A stretch of 64,000 bases of DNA, taken from positions 62,001 to 126,000 of the forward strand of contig JBBBDQ010001456.1 in NCBI GenBank assembly GCA_037127315.1. The letters are read 5' to 3'. Below, piece by piece: positions 1 to 11,226 of the stretch (its first letter is position 1; each line of letters starts with the position of its first letter). Both the position numbers and the translations under genes were made by a program. The stretch is from Ascarosepion bandense (Eukaryota > Mollusca > Cephalopoda > Sepiida > Sepiidae). The notes under the pieces are model-generated. The model was not told the origin of the DNA. It made no database searches and worked only from the letters and a program-made list of their open reading frames with translations.

Positions 1-480
1 TTTCAAGGGAAAACAATACCAGCAAGCTCGAATTGTGGAAAAATTGAGTGTATGCACAGGATATTTGAAAAAGGAACATACTAGTCTTGGGAATAGGGAT
101 GTACCAATTTTGCTACACGACAACGCACGGCCACAATCTTCTCAATCAACTGCCCAAAAAACTGCATAGCCTGGATTATGTAAATTTGCCTCATCCACAA
201 TATTTACCTGATATCTCCTTTACTGATTATCGTTTATTGAAGTATTTTGAAATTTTCATACGCAATAAAACATTCTCCAATAAGGAAGAAGTATTAGAAA
301 TATTTGAATTGTTTATCAAATCAAAGGAATGATAATATTTGTAAAGATGGAGTCAAGAATTTAGAGGTACATTGGAGGACATTTATTCATAAACATGGTG
401 ATTTTTTCAACTAAATAAATTATTTATTTAATATTTCAGAAGCGTTTTATTCATTTTCTATAAAGTGTGTCATTTCATGT
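1..480 (+). pseudogene. mariner/Tc1 transposase, 3' part, broken
   Basis: The window opens inside a mariner-type transposase, the enzyme that cuts and pastes the element through a DDE/D nuclease. Seen: an HDNARP catalytic-aspartate motif near 118-133, then in other frames a proline-rich block (LPHPQYLPD, near 190-213) with the third acidic region, and RNKTFSNKEE near 263-292, all typical of the mariner C-terminal half. The reading frame breaks after the HDNARP block (stops around 167-180) and the longest open piece is 87-332. The N-terminal DNA-binding domain lies off the window or is lost. A second copy of the same stretch is at 11707-12130. Inactive relic; family assignment fairly secure, subfamily not. 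Confidence 0.75.
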
Positions 481-677
481 GTAAATGTTATAAATAAATA
501 AGTATTGTTTTAGTGCAAAACAAAATAAAATGTGATATACTGGATATGAATGAATTAAAAGTATCAGGTTGAGAGAAATATAAGCTTCAGAAACTCTATA
601 CGTACTGTTCAGGTACCTAGTTCGAGATATGAGAGCGTTTTTCTTGAAAAATGTGAGAAAAGTGAGAATGTACTTTA

Positions 678-1500
678 ACGCGGTGGTACCTATTTATTTT
701 AAGTGTTGACAGATTGAATAACGGACTGAAGTTTATCTAATGTTTTTCTTTATTGGTCATATCTCTGTGCGTCTTTTTATAATATGCGCGCCTTTTTTAC
801 GTAACTTTTTAACTATTCAGTAATCTTAAAAAATTATGAAAATATTCTTCGTAATCTAATGTCTTCTTCAATTTTAGGTACATAGGCTTAAAATTTACTA
901 ATATTATTGCTATTATTTTCGAATATAGTCTTGTAAAAACTAAGAAAATAACCCTTTTTGCATCGAATCATTACAATCGGTGAGAAATGTTTCGTATGTA
1001 CAAAGATTTGCAGGTGTATATGCATATAAAAACAATTCAAAATACTTTTTAAAATATTGAGAATAGCTAAATTGTACTAAGCTTTTCTATTTTGAAATTG
1101 TGAATACAATGTTTACTTAATAAATTATCACCTAACATCTATAAAATTAGATATATTTAAAAGCATTAACATGTAACAATTAAAATAAACAAAATCAAAT
1201 TCTTCTAAAATTTCATTTTTTTTCTTAAGACAAAAGTGTCCATAATAGATCTTAATCATAAAAGCAATTAAAAGCTTTTCTAATTAAATAACGTTTTAGT
1301 TTTATTGCACTTTTTCCTTTTATGTTTCAGAGTAGATTTTCGGTGACTGGGTGTCCTGTTTTACAAAAGAAATTTACGATTTAAATTTCCCAAAGAATTT
1401 TGTTTTTAACTAATATAAACATAACCGCTACAAAATTTAATTTTCTTGAAATTTCTCAAAATTGAATAAGTGGTAGTGTAACAGATGTAAAAAAACGTTT
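678..1500. repeat. dispersed noncoding repeat B, copy 1
   Basis: This AT-rich stretch begins at ACGCGGTGGTACC and ends near GTAACAGATGTAAAAAA. It is closely matched by 13491-14310, with scattered substitutions and short indels. No reading frame of note is present. Weaker relatives share words at 10000-10620, 20400-21440 and 30440-31010 (for example 'gtgaataagtcctgaaagtttcat'-like phrases, quoted only in part). It is most likely a nonautonomous transposon, but I cannot define its ends or class. Confidence 0.6.
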
Positions 1501-1690
1501 TTGTTTCTTAATTGTGAATCATACCTTTGTCTATCTTTTTGACGCTAGTGCCAACCATACCGTTTTCTTCCTTTTGGGGCGCTAATGTAAACGAGAAGTC
1601 TTCCATTTTGCCCCTGTAAAAACCGAGTTAAAGTCTACCTTTTTACCACTAGTGCAAACCGAACCTATGTCTACCTTTATTATTTACCTT
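1500..1690. other. unassigned; loose internal repetition
   Basis: No gene is visible. The phrase GTCTACCTTT or GTCTATCTTT recurs three times, each followed by a CTAGTGCMAAC-like phrase, which suggests an old degenerate tandem repeat. Confidence 0.35.
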
Positions 1691-1910
1691 GGCGCAAAAC
1701 AGACATAAACCAGACCAATGTCTTCTAACAAGCAAATCAGAAATTGGAGATACCGAAATCAAACAGGTACAACAATATCGGCATCTTGAAAGTGGATCAA
1801 CGGAAAGTGCGACACGGAAATCCGAAGGCGCATCGGGACAGCGATGGATGTCATCCAAAATCTACACAAAGTATTAAGAAATAGAAAAATAGTTTTATAA
1901 ACAAAAGAAA
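1690..1910 (+). pseudogene. RTE-type LINE reverse transcriptase scrap
   Basis: A short piece of the C-terminal part of an RTE-type LINE polyprotein. It reads SKSEIGDTEIKQVQQYRHLES and then a TRKSEG block, which lines up with the better copy at 31230-31400 (GDTKIKQVQTFKYLGS, then TEIRRRFG). That region follows the reverse transcriptase palm and holds the conserved KYLGS step. Frame and length show a dead fragment of about 200 bp. It abuts the Ty3 RT fragment that starts near 1911. Identification rests on the comparison within this window. Confidence 0.6.
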
Positions 1911-2240
1911 ATGTATTGAACCGCTATACAATATCAGCCCACCCACTTAGGCCTAGATCACCTTGGAGCTTCTCAATAATAGTGTTGTATAAAAAAGATG
2001 GTGGGCACAGATTCTGTGTTGATTTGAGAAAGCTGAACGTTATCTCGAAACCATCAGAAATACCCTTGCCAATGGTGATGGATGGCATGCTGGCCCTCCT
2101 GGGGAAGGCTAAGGGTAGGTGTTTCTCCACCATCAAACTGAGATCGGAATATTGGCAGGTAGCCTTCAATAAGACTGATAGAGAGAAGGTCGCATTTGCG
2201 TGCCACATGGGCCTGTTTCAGTTCTAGGTAATGTCATCGG
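1911..2240 (+). pseudogene. Ty3-type reverse transcriptase, N-terminal half
   Basis: Open from 1916 to 2227. It carries the fingers and first palm motifs of a Ty3-type reverse transcriptase: SPWSFSIIVLYKKDGGHRFCVD, then LRKLN, PLP and a KLRSEYWQVAF block where active copies have the first catalytic aspartate (normally LDLxSGYWQ; here IKLRSEYWQ, so the aspartate is not seen). A stop at 2225-2227 and frame changes follow. The upstream gag and protease are missing, replaced by the RTE scrap. Continues in another frame at 2284. A dead relic. Confidence 0.8.
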
Positions 2241-2269
2241 ATAGGTAAATTCCCCGGGCATTTTTCAGC

Positions 2270-2730
2270 AGTTAATATCCATAATGCTGAGCGGGGTCGA
2301 AAGTTTTGTTATGGCCTATCTGGACAACATTCTGGTATTATCAGAAACGTCAAAACAGCATTTTGACTTGAGTCAAGTGCTGGAGCGATTGAGGAGGCAA
2401 GGGCAGAAATTGAAGCTGTCGAAGTGCCAATTCCTGAGAGAGGAAACAAAGTACCTGGGGTTTGTAATAAATGAGGAAGAAATCAAACCTGACTTTGCCA
2501 ACGTAGAGGTAATGAGAGAAATGTGTGAGCCAAAGACGACAAAGCAGGTGAGGTGGTTCATAGGTGTCATAGGCTATTACAGACGAGACGATTCATCCCG
2601 GCGTTTTCTAGACTGGCAATACCCACTGATAGCCTTGACAAAGAATTATGCTATTATGTTTAAAAGTACAGAGGATTATCAGAGGGCTTTTGAATGTCTG
2701 AGAGAACACTTAACGGCTATTCTTTACTGA
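2270..2730 (+). pseudogene. Ty3-type reverse transcriptase, C-terminal half
   Basis: Open from 2284 to 2730. It reads ML SGVESFVMAYLDNILVLS: the catalytic YLDD box is YLDN here, so the second aspartate of the pair is lost. KCQFLREETKYLGFVINEEEI and FIGVIGYYRR follow, the usual RT thumb and connection motifs of Ty3 elements. Same element as the fragment ending at 2240, displaced by frameshifts and stops near 2225-2280. The lost aspartate alone would disable polymerase activity. Confidence 0.85.
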
Positions 2731-3160
2731 CCTGTCCAGACCTTAGCAAACCAATGGTCCTCTATACGAACGCAAGTGAGCAATGCATAAGAGCAGTGCT
2801 TACCAAACCATGCCCGGACAAGGATGGTCCAGTGTCAGGTATAATGGAAGAAATGCATACAGGCTCTCAGAGACCCATCAGAGATGGCCGATTACAGAGA
2901 GGGAAGCATAGGCTATTATGTACGCACTGCAGAAGTTTGACTCTTTCCAAAATAGGGCAGTATTTATTATTAAAACTGACCATAAACCTCTCCAGAGGCT
3001 GACTGGACAAATAAGAAGATTCAGTAGTGGGCGTTGAAACTGAGTGGGTACAACTGCAAGATAGAATATCTGGCCGACAGAGACACCACATGTGCGGATT
3101 TGTCAAGAATACCAAAACAACTAGAGACGGAATCAGTGAAGGTGTAACCGGGAGTAAATG
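2694..3160 (+). pseudogene. Ty3-type RNase H domain, frame-shifted
   Basis: Follows the RT in the order expected for Ty3 pol. Open pieces in two or more frames read TCPDLSKPMVLYTNASEQCI (the first RNase H acidic strand, D to N), and near 2966-3006 IIKTDHKPLQRLTGQ, a strongly conserved RNase H phrase. The frame then breaks around 3010-3045 before a block reading YLADRDTTCADLSRIP. RNase H removes the RNA strand of the hybrid during reverse transcription. Several frameshifts make this a pseudogene. Confidence 0.75.
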
Positions 3161-3169
3161 GTAGGGCCT

Positions 3170-3710
3170 ATTGGATTAGAGTGATTAACTCGAATAGGCC
3201 GAGAGAACGTCCGCTGTGGGAGACATATGCGGAAGTGATGACTGACCCTCATTGGATGGAGATGATTGAGAAGTGTCAGATAGACATTGAGGTAATCGCC
3301 CTCAAAGCGTAGATGGATTCAGGAGAGACTTCCGTGTACGTAGTACATGAAAGAAGGCTGTATTACCTTTCAGGAACAGATAAAATCACAAGACTCAGAC
3401 TGTATGTGCCTAGGTGTCTGAGTGCGGAAATATTGGGTCAGTGTCATGATAAGCTAGGTTATATGGGGGTCGATAAAACCCGTGACCTAGTGGTGAGAAC
3501 TTGTTACTGGCCTGGACTATATACCGAGATTACCAGGTACGTTCAGAGCTGCTTGGTATGTCAGGGCCAGAATAGAAGACAGAATTTTCCCCTTTGAAAA
3601 AGCTAACATGGATGTGTTGGGACCATATGGGGAGACCTTTAGTGGGGACGTGTATTTAGTGAGCTTTCTAGACTGGCTAACAGATTGGCCCAGTTGGCAT
3701 GAGAATTTTT
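3170..3710 (+). pseudogene. Ty3-type integrase N-terminus and start of catalytic core
   Basis: Open from 3313 to 3597. It holds the zinc-binding domain: QCHDKLGYMGVDKT, then CYWPGLY and SCLVCQG. The two cysteines and the first histidine are present, but the usual second histidine (GHMG) is tyrosine. After a stop at 3595, a second frame from about 3604 reads MDVLGPYGETFSGDVYLVSF, the first-aspartate strand of the DDE core. The core is cut at about 3700 by a reversed LINE tail and resumes near 4340. Confidence 0.8.
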
Positions 3711-4335
3711 TTAAATCGTTTCACCCCAAGTAAGGCAGTACCGCCACTGATGCACAGAGATAAGTGAGTAAAAGTTTAAGCAGGTAAAGAGCGAAGAGAA
3801 AGACGAACCAGTTAAAGAGGGTGTCCGACAAAGGGCAATAGAATGAGGGAATACAGGTGTGATGACAGTTGCGAAGGTAGAGTGAGAAAGGAAAAGAACA
3901 AAATACACGGGGTGATGTAGAAAGGACGAAGGAAGGACTGGAGTCAAGTGGATGAGGGATGGGATTTGACATAGCATTTAAATTCCTGGAGGCTGTAGCC
4001 GTCAGGAAAGCAAGTATACGGAAGGGAGTTCAACAGACGGGAAGTGCGAGAAAAGAAGTTGATGGATTAGAATTGTCGGCTGTATTTGGTTGATTTAACT
4101 GTAAAAGGATGGGACCTTGTTGCCAGTCTTTTTGCTCGAGTAAATTCGTGTGGAGGGGGCACCAGTGAGCTAAGTTATTCAGAGCAGAAGCCATGAAAAT
4201 GTTTGTAGAAGAGACAGAGGGAAACTACATCCCACCGGTGAGAATGTGGCTGGAGTCTAGCTGCCATATCTGGACCGATCACATAACAGATTCTCATTTG
4301 GAGCCTGTCGAGAACTCTGAGATGGACAACAGGCG
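3711..4335 (-). mobile_element. LINE 3' end inserted antisense in Ty3 integrase
   Basis: On the minus strand this is the 3' end of the LINE family seen best at 40821-43575. It begins, read on plus, with a T-run and a phrase matching the reverse complement of the LINE tail (TTTCACCCCAAG...GCC ACTGATG), and it covers the ORF2 C-terminus (reverse complement of GYNLQ-type sequence near 3985). It is 5' truncated, as LINE copies usually are. It splits the Ty3 integrase core. The stretch from 3802 onward, including the junction with integrase near 4335, recurs at 15060 onward. Confidence 0.75.
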
Positions 4336-4810
4336 CTTCTGACCAGATCTGACAACATTAACACAAGCTTTGGTGGTCGTGAACTTTACAATAAGTGAAA
4401 TCTTTAAGTTTTCGCCATACTATATGCTATACGGGTGACATGTATTCTTGCTAGTAGATTATTTGTTAAGGCCCCGCAGAAGGTATATAGGAGAAGACTA
4501 CCACCAATTGAAAATTGAGCAGCAGCATAAGTTCTTTACCCAGGCCAATAGAAGGATCAAATTGCGCAAAAGAAGGGAAATGATAGAGTGAATAGAGAGA
4601 GAAAGGAGATAGAGTTAGTGGGTTGGGACCCCGTGTTTTATAAAATTCACCAGAGTGAAGGAAAATTGCATCAGAGGTTGGAACTCTATTATAGAATAGT
4701 GGAACAGACGGGTCCACTGTCATTTCTGATCTGGGATCAGATGGCAGAGCGAGTGAAAAGGGCTCTTACTAATGACCTAAAAATTAGCCGAAATAGCTGA
4801 TTGGGAGGTA
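4336..4810 (+). pseudogene. Ty3-type integrase C-terminal part, copy 1
   Basis: Resumes the integrase after the LINE insertion. It reads FKFSPYYMLYG near 4407-4437, then YHQLKIEQQHKFF, and in 4588-4800 VGWDPVFYKIHQSEGKLHQR followed by LYYRIVEQTGPLSFLIWDQ. The last part is the SH3-like C-terminal domain that binds DNA. Stops at 4436 and 4589 and frame changes mark it as dead. Nearly identical to 15600-16057, differing by few substitutions. Confidence 0.85.
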
Positions 4811-5458
4811 ACTGAATCACGGAACAAGGAACCACAGAGGAGAAAGGTAACCCTTCTGGAACTGAAAGAAATGAAGATGGTTAAAGACTCTGAGGAGGAC
4901 GAAAAGGAAAGACGCCATCAACACATAGAAATCCGTGACGGTGCATCGGGTAGAGTGGTCCGTGCACCCTCATCACAAAAGGTGCCTCGGAACGTCACTT
5001 ACCTGATCTGACGGCTTCGCGGAACTATGACAAAGACGAGAGAACCGATTGGCGAGGTCCAGGTGTCAGGCTTTAAGCCTTCTGAAAATGAGGAAGAAAA
5101 TGCGTGAGAGGAAGAGTATGAGATACCACATTCCCAATTCCACAAACGTTTAAGGGTAGTAGGGTTAAGGTCAGTATTACACCTTAAGCAGAGGCTGAAA
5201 AGGGTCGAGAAACCTCGAATCTCAACAAAAGAAAAAGGCTGTGAGCAATGGGATTAGTGAATTCTGTGTAGGTGCGCAACCACGTTAGATTCCAGTAACT
5301 AGTCGGGATTGGTTGAGGGTGATAGAGGTATGGATAGCGCGTCACAGAGGACGGAAGATATTACTTGCTGGTGCTATTGTTGGATTGTGTGTCCGGCGGT
5401 GGGATCGGTGAGACACAACCTTTGGGCCTCACACCTGTCCGGAATCGATCAGCTCTCT

Positions 5459-5460
<2 letters not shown>
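4810..5460 (+). mobile_element. Ty3 element 3' region, copy 1
   Basis: Sequence downstream of integrase, matched by 16060-16685 with small indels. No long frame survives, though short charged stretches and a hydrophobic stretch (KILLAGAIVGLCV near 5356-5393, frame dependent) are visible. It may be the end of pol, a further ORF or the region before the LTR. It stops in a GA microsatellite, so the 3' LTR is not seen. Confidence 0.5.

Positions 5461-5465
<5 letters not shown>

Positions 5466-5528
<63 letters not shown>
5466..5528. repeat. (GA)n microsatellite
   Basis: GA dinucleotide run with one interruption near 5491. It ends the Ty3-like copy 1; the partner copy at 16686 ends in a short CT run instead. 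Confidence 0.95.
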
Positions 5529-5529
<1 letters not shown>

Positions 5530-5531
<2 letters not shown>

Positions 5532-7640
5532 ATTATTATTGGGCATGCAAAATACTTTCACGATTTTACAAATAATTTACTGATTAGCATAAGAAATGCT
5601 TATTTAAAAAAATGCAATATTGTGTTTAGCGTATCTTCAATATGTTATGTAATTCAGTTTCCAGTTTGCTTTGCTTTTGAGAGAACTATAAACAACAATC
5701 AAATCACAAAGCCAAACGCTTCAAAATGTTGGGATTTGGCCTCAGAAATAAAGTTGTATGTTGCATGTTTAAGAGTAAGAAATCCTAAGAATTTATTCTT
5801 CGCTGCTAAAACAGAGGAGAAAAAAGAATGTTTCTTAAAAAATATTGTTTACCATGAAGTCCTAAAAATTGAGTTAAATTAAAGAAATTATTAAACCGTC
5901 ATCTAGGGAATTTGTCGAAGTATTTTTCGAAACAAATCATTTTATTCAAATTTCATCGATTGGTATTTGAAACTGGAAGAAACGTAGAGCTTGTAAATAT
6001 CCACAAAATAAAAATGTTAGCGATAACTTCAACAATGCTCATTATGGTGAGTGTTTCAACACACGTCAGCATATTGCAACTGAGGGGGTAGAATACCTGG
6101 ATTAAAAGGAAAATTTAATGCCGTGTATTCTGTCCACAAAATACAACATGAATTTCAAGAAAAACAACACTAAAAGAAATGTTTTGTAGAAAAATATAAA
6201 AATCATATATTTCATATATACGCAATAAATAAACAATTGGTACTTTTCAGTCTCTTATATGTTATGGTCGTAAAATACCTTCAAAGGTCAAAGACTTTGC
6301 ATAAGTGAAATGTGATTGTTTTTAGAAAAAAACTGTAGAAATTATTGATCAGAGAAAAAAGTTCACTTATCGTTCGTTAATTGACTTGTTGTCTCTTTAG
6401 TGTCCGGCCGGGGTCTCTGACTGACTGCTGGTCTGCCACCGAAACGTAAATAAATAACTAATTTAATCACGTGATCAGCTCCGAACGAAAATTTATTTCT
6501 TTGCACTAAGAAACATAAACACAGTTTATTGAAAGTTTAATTGTCTTTTTGCCCAATCGGCTACCAGGATGACTTAATTTATTTTTTAACTTATTTTTTA
6601 GTATTTTCTACCAAAATTTGTTTTTGGTGATTCTGATCTAATTTTATGTGCGTGCGTTTTCTACTTTTTGGGCTTCAGCTATTCGCCATTAAATATAGGA
6701 TTTTGTATGGTTCTATACAAATTCTAGTTTATAAAATATTTCTTTCTCATGTGTCTGTTAATTGGAAGTGTAGTGCCCCTTTTGTTTTACTCATGTGGTG
6801 TTTAGCTTACACATGCGATAAGTGTTTGGTATGAATTAATGTAATATTTTTTATATCTAATATAATACTGCTGAATTCTGTCTATGAAAGATTTTTTTCT
6901 CCAAGCAAATTGCATTTTCATTCGATTTTAAAATGTGACAGTCTGTTTGAATTTATTTTGTCTCTTCGGGCGGTACATCGTAGAGGTTTTAGGGTTCATT
7001 TTCGAGTATTTAAAGTTAAACAGTGGTTTATTTTCTTTTTTAGTTCAGGAATATCTGTGTTCATCTTCAGCTGTTGCTACAGGCTATGATTTCACCAAAA
7101 CCATAAACGCTTATGATAACCGTTCACTTAAACCTGTCAAGTGTATTACCACACATGTGAATATTAAGGTGAAAGCATTATACAAAGGATATTTATAGAA
7201 TTATAGTGATGATTTTTTCCGTCATACTAGTTTTTCAAAATCTGTTATGTTAAACTAGCATTTCCGTTATCTACTTAAAAGTCTCAACAATGTTACCATA
7301 TGTGTTGAGAAATAATGAGTGAGGCATATCTTAAGATATGGACGTTGAATTACTCTGCTGCAATTAGATTCTTTCTGATATATTTTGCACGCAGGCCGTA
7401 TGTGAATGCCATGACAGTAGAAAACAAAACAAAAAAAAAAACAAAAAAAAACAAAAAACGTCGTTTTCTGCGCATAGGCTCCAAGCATTACGTCCGATCC
7501 ACAAAGCAATCTCCTGCAATGAAAACGTTTCCGGCGGAAAAGGAGAAGTCCCTAGGGATTACTAGATCTGCTTAAAAGCAGACTTCCCATAAAAAAAACT
7601 CTGCCATTTGTCTGAGGAAAAGTAGACAAGATCCAGTCCT
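5530..7640. other. no gene recognised
   Basis: AT-rich sequence. Short open frames (5622-5882, 6646-6834, 6935-7198, 7315-7575) have no motif I recognise and biased AT-driven composition. An A-rich C-punctuated run sits at 7427-7457. Confidence 0.5.
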
Positions 7641-7644
7641 GCTT

Positions 7645-8110
7645 ATCCGGGGTCTACGGAAATACTGGTTTCTTAGGCAGAGCTATGAAAATAGACTTGC
7701 ATAGGTCGTCTGGTATTATACCACTATTATAAATTTCATTTATTATTTCTGTAATTTTCTCTATGCCGAATTCTTCCAGGGCTATCAGCAGCTCTACTGT
7801 AATGCCGTCTGAACCAGCTGCTTTGTTTCTATTCACTTTGTTTCTATTGCAGCTTCAATTTGGGACTTTACTATTTCCGGTCAGTCCTTGTGTATTATCG
7901 GTTGCACTCTCTTGTCGTGGAAAAGATCTTTTATATGTTCTTCCCATCGCTGGAGTATTTGCCATTTCTTCAATATTATCGTTCCATCCTTGAATTTTAT
8001 ACATCCTGTTGAGGAGCAGGTATTTTTGTCCTGTCATTTTTTCTTATCTCTTTATGCATGTCTGCTTTATTAGTCCTGCTCAGTCTTTCGACCTCCGCGC
8101 ATTTGTTGTT
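7645..8110 (-). pseudogene. RTE-type LINE reverse transcriptase, N-terminal part
   Basis: On the minus strand, 7836 to 7654 reads MNRNKAAGSDGITVELL, then EEFGIEKITEIINEIYNSG and IPDDLCKSIFIALPKKP: the start of an RTE-type reverse transcriptase (KAxGxDGI motif, then the first palm strand). Upstream, 8110 to 7840 gives the linker between endonuclease and RT in shifted frames (for example EEYIKDLFHDK near 7905-7940). This is probably the continuation of the endonuclease/linker fragment at 9490-9980, separated by about 1.2 kb of other sequence. Stops and frameshifts make it inactive. Confidence 0.75.
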
Positions 8111-8149
8111 AAGCCATTCCTCTTTTTATAACACTATTTTAGCTTGGCC

Positions 8150-9290
8150 AGAACGAAGTAATAAAATCAGTGGTATTATTATTTGTTGCAAATAAGATGA
8201 AAGAAATTGTGTTGGTCCGTATTATTAATTTGTATAAATTGAAAAGAACCAACTAAAAAAAGTTGTTTGTTCTTATATGAACGCAGGTAATAAAATGTAT
8301 AATGGGCAGAGGAAGGCAAGGGGCCGCAAAACCCAAAGCCGGGAGATATGAACGAAGTTATATTTTGCGGGTATGTTATTTGATAAACAGCCGAGTCAAA
8401 GGAGGCTATTGTTGACAATTTGAAATAGTTTGATGTCGGAACAAGGACAACGCAGATAAAGGAAAAAAATTAAACAAAACAATTTTTACTGGTCAGAAAG
8501 GATTTTCACCGATAAAAGGAAATATTTGATAAGTGAAAACAAAAAGAGAGAAGTAGAAGTAAAATTTCCAAGCCTGAGTTACACCGCAGATAAAAGAAAT
8601 TTTTTTTGAAAACATACCATAGTTTTGGAATTCAGAAAGAATTGTCCAAAATATTTGATAAGTGAAAAAGGTTAAAATTCCATGAGAATAAAACAGAATT
8701 TAAATCTAGTTGGAAAAGAATTATACACATAAAAGCTAAATTATTTTTTTCGGCATAAAAAGAAAAAGAAGAAAGAAATGATGTCACCAACTAAGAAGTT
8801 GTTTCATTGGTCGAACCGGAGGAAAAGAACAGAGAGAAAAGTTGCTCCGCGCAAGAACATGGGTGGAAGTGATTTCATTCGCCAGAGATTAGATTTGCAT
8901 TGTCGTCATCCTCCCACCAGTAAATTTGGGACAAGCATAAATACGGAGCCACCGAGGGGGCCACGGACAGTAGGAGTTACAGTTGAAGTAGGAGCTGTGC
9001 CGAACTAACAAGAGAATATCTCCACCACCGCCGCTGTTCAACATACGCACAAAGACCAATCTTCGGCAGTTTTCGTAAAGCTTCGGTGAAAAGCGAACAA
9101 AGACATTTTTGAATCGTCACAAACTTGAAAACTCCGATTGGAGTGAACTAACATTACCAACCAAAAACTCTAATTAATGTTAAGAAGACAAACAATTCTC
9201 TTGGACAAAACTTCAGCTCCGATCCCTAAATAAGGGATAGGCGATTGTTATATATTTTTTTTTTTTAAGTTTTTTTCCGCGTCATTCAAT
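8150..9290. other. insert of unknown class, possibly LTR-type
   Basis: No domain is recognised. The 8778-9008 frame is basic and G/P-rich without motifs. The stretch lies between two parts of a reversed RTE LINE and runs into a leader-like segment at 9290-9490 that recurs at 53935-54160, so it may be the LTR side of a retroelement. The paired LTR is not visible. Confidence 0.35.
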
Positions 9291-9490
9291 TTATTTTTGG
9301 TGCCGTTTTCATTAACTCCAATGTGCGCGCGCGTGTAATCTTATTCAAGTTGGTGAAGAGTCAGATAGCAAGATTTCAGCGTGCCTTCCTTGAGATCAAA
9401 ATTCACAACGTGGGCGGGGAAGAACATCGACTTGAAGACCAGCTGCTGAATCGAAACCATCAACGTCCAGACCGCGAGCGTCCTTTCACA
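9290..9490 (+). repeat. leader-like repeat, copy 1
   Basis: Begins TTTTGGTGCCG and contains TTCAGCGTG, TGAGATCAAA, a CGTGGGCGG-like phrase and CTTGAAGACCAGCTGCTG. The same ordered words occur at 53935-54160. This looks like the 5' leader or gag start of an LTR element. It is joined directly to the reversed RTE fragment at about 9490. Confidence 0.45.
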
Positions 9491-9980
9491 TTTTGCCTGT
9501 CTGCATTTATTTCTTATTACCTTGTGCAGTTTCCTGTATTCTCTTCCATGTTTTGGCATCATTTTCCGTCTACTTTGCATCATGTCAAGAATCTCTACAG
9601 TCATCCACTCGTTTTTTCTTCTGCGTCTGATATTCTTTGGGGCAACATCGTTTGCTGATGTCACTTTAGTGAGTCCCATTTTGAATGTCCTTGTCCAATT
9701 GTTCTTCGTATTTGTTTTTCACGCTGTTAGTGTATTCTTTCTGCGTGTTGTATTTCAGTCTTGGTGCTGTGTTAGGATTCTTCATTCTCCGAAGTTTTAT
9801 CCTTAGTTTGCAGATGACTGGGACGTGGTCGTTCCCATAGTCGGCGCTTGTATAGGTTTTGCATTGCATCACTGCATTTCTGAATCTCCTGTTTATGGTT
9901 ATGTAGTCTATTTGGCTTTTTCATGTCTACAGACGTCGTGGGTGTTCTTGAAACCAGGTGTTAGTTATTACCTGGTCATT
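9490..9980 (-). pseudogene. RTE-type LINE endonuclease C-terminus and linker
   Basis: Minus strand, 9975 to 9490. It reads NTWFQEHPRR, then QIDYITINRRFRNAV and SADYGNDHVPVICKL: the end of an apurinic-type endonuclease with the catalytic SDH-like motif as NDH. NTAPRLKYNTQ and later MQSRRKMMPKHGREYRKLHK plus VIRNKCRQAK follow, the charged linker before the RT. Two open pieces (9872 to 9666; 9679 to 9341) are offset by a frameshift near 9670. Its continuation is probably 8110 to 7645. Confidence 0.8.
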
Positions 9981-10790
9981 TTAAACTGAAATTTCGAACG
10001 TGTTAGAAAGAATTAAAAAGTTTTTAAAAATAATGACATAAGAATTTGATCTTTCCTCTTTATAATAACAAACATTTGGAAAAATGTTTTTGGAAGAAAA
10101 TCGTTAATTTTCTCTTAACAACATGTTATGCTGTTTTTTGACAATTGCGTGGAGGTACTTACTGTTAAATTTTCTACATTTCTATATTAATCTGCACCAG
10201 TTGAGTTATATTGTTAAAATCTATATTTACTGATGAAAAAACTTATTACAATTCAGGGATCTCCAATATTTTTAAAAGAATTATTATTTTTTTTTGTATG
10301 TATATAAACGTGCCCGTTTTTGTATATAGTGGCATCCATACATGACATTGTCAGAAAATAAAAGCGATAATTATAGTAAATTTAAAGCCAAATTACATAA
10401 AATTTAATAAAACGTTAGATTACGGAAAATATTTTCATGTATTTTTAAGATTACTAGTTAGTTAAAATTTTTATAAAAACCGCTCTGACCTTATATTCCT
10501 CAAGTAATTTGGATAAATGCAAAGACATTTCGACAAAAACAAAATACAAATTCCTCAGTAAAGAAAGTCCCATTTCACTTTTCAGTTTTTAATTTCTCGT
10601 TGAAAAAAGAAATTATCATGTCCGAAAATTACAAATTTTACAATCTTTCTTATGTTTCCATTTGGTCAAAACTCTTCCCAATATACAATAACGGTTATTT
10701 GTTTTATTAACAATATTATTATTTTTGTTGTTATTTATCTCTCGAATTTATTTCTATTTAATCTCTCTGTCTTTTTACTATCTCTCTCAC
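9981..10790. repeat. diverged repeat-B-like noncoding repeat
   Basis: AT-rich, no gene. Shares ordered words with 21150-21340 (TTCGAACKTGTTAGAAAG, then AACATGTTAT and GAGGTAC), so it belongs to the same dispersed noncoding family. Ends are not defined. Confidence 0.4.
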
Positions 10791-10796
10791 TCTTTT

Positions 10797-10813
10797 CTCT
10801 CTCTCTCTCTCTC

Positions 10814-10848
<35 letters not shown>

Positions 10849-10850
10849 TG
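10797..10850. repeat. (CT)n(GT)n(TA)n compound microsatellite
   Basis: Three adjacent dinucleotide runs in the order CT, GT, TA. Confidence 0.95.
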
Positions 10851-11072
10851 AAGTTTACTGACAAGGAACTGGGTTTAAAATTTTTATGAAATCTTTCTTG
10901 CATACGAACAAGAGATTACTTTTTTGGACATAGAGTATAAAAGAACCTTCCAAAAGTTCATGCAAAGTTTATATTAAAAAAAACTACAAATTTGAACGAA
11001 TGCAAGAAAACTCTATTAAAAAGGTAATCTCAGTATTCGTCAATTATCTTCAACGAGACTTATGTCCAAAGA

Positions 11073-11089
11073 TCTGCAGCCCAAATACA

Positions 11090-11122
<33 letters not shown>

Positions 11123-11140
11123 ATGTATTTGGGCTGCAGA
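11073..11140. repeat. (TA)n tract framed by a 17-bp inverted repeat
   Basis: CTGCAGCCCAAATACA at 11074-11089 is the exact reverse complement of TGTATTTGGGCTGCAG at 11124-11139, and one further T-A pair extends it outward. The loop is a (TA)n run, so nearly the whole 68 bp can fold on itself. Confidence 0.9.
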
Positions 11141-11164
11141 CCCTCTTTTATAAGTGAAAACAGG

Positions 11165-11165
<1 letters not shown>

Positions 11166-11209
<44 letters not shown>

Positions 11210-11226
11210 CGTGTGTGTGTGTGTGT
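11166..11226. repeat. (TA)n(GT)n compound microsatellite
   Basis: TA run 11166-11193, then GT run to 11226 with one GC interruption. Confidence 0.95.

Noticed and set aside
5356..5395. Membrane protein from the hydrophobic stretch in the Ty3 3' region
   Set aside because: The frame is broken on both sides in both copies and no signal or domain supports it.
7315..7575. 86-codon lysine-rich frame as a nuclear protein
   Set aside because: The lysines come from an A-rich simple sequence; no motif supports it.
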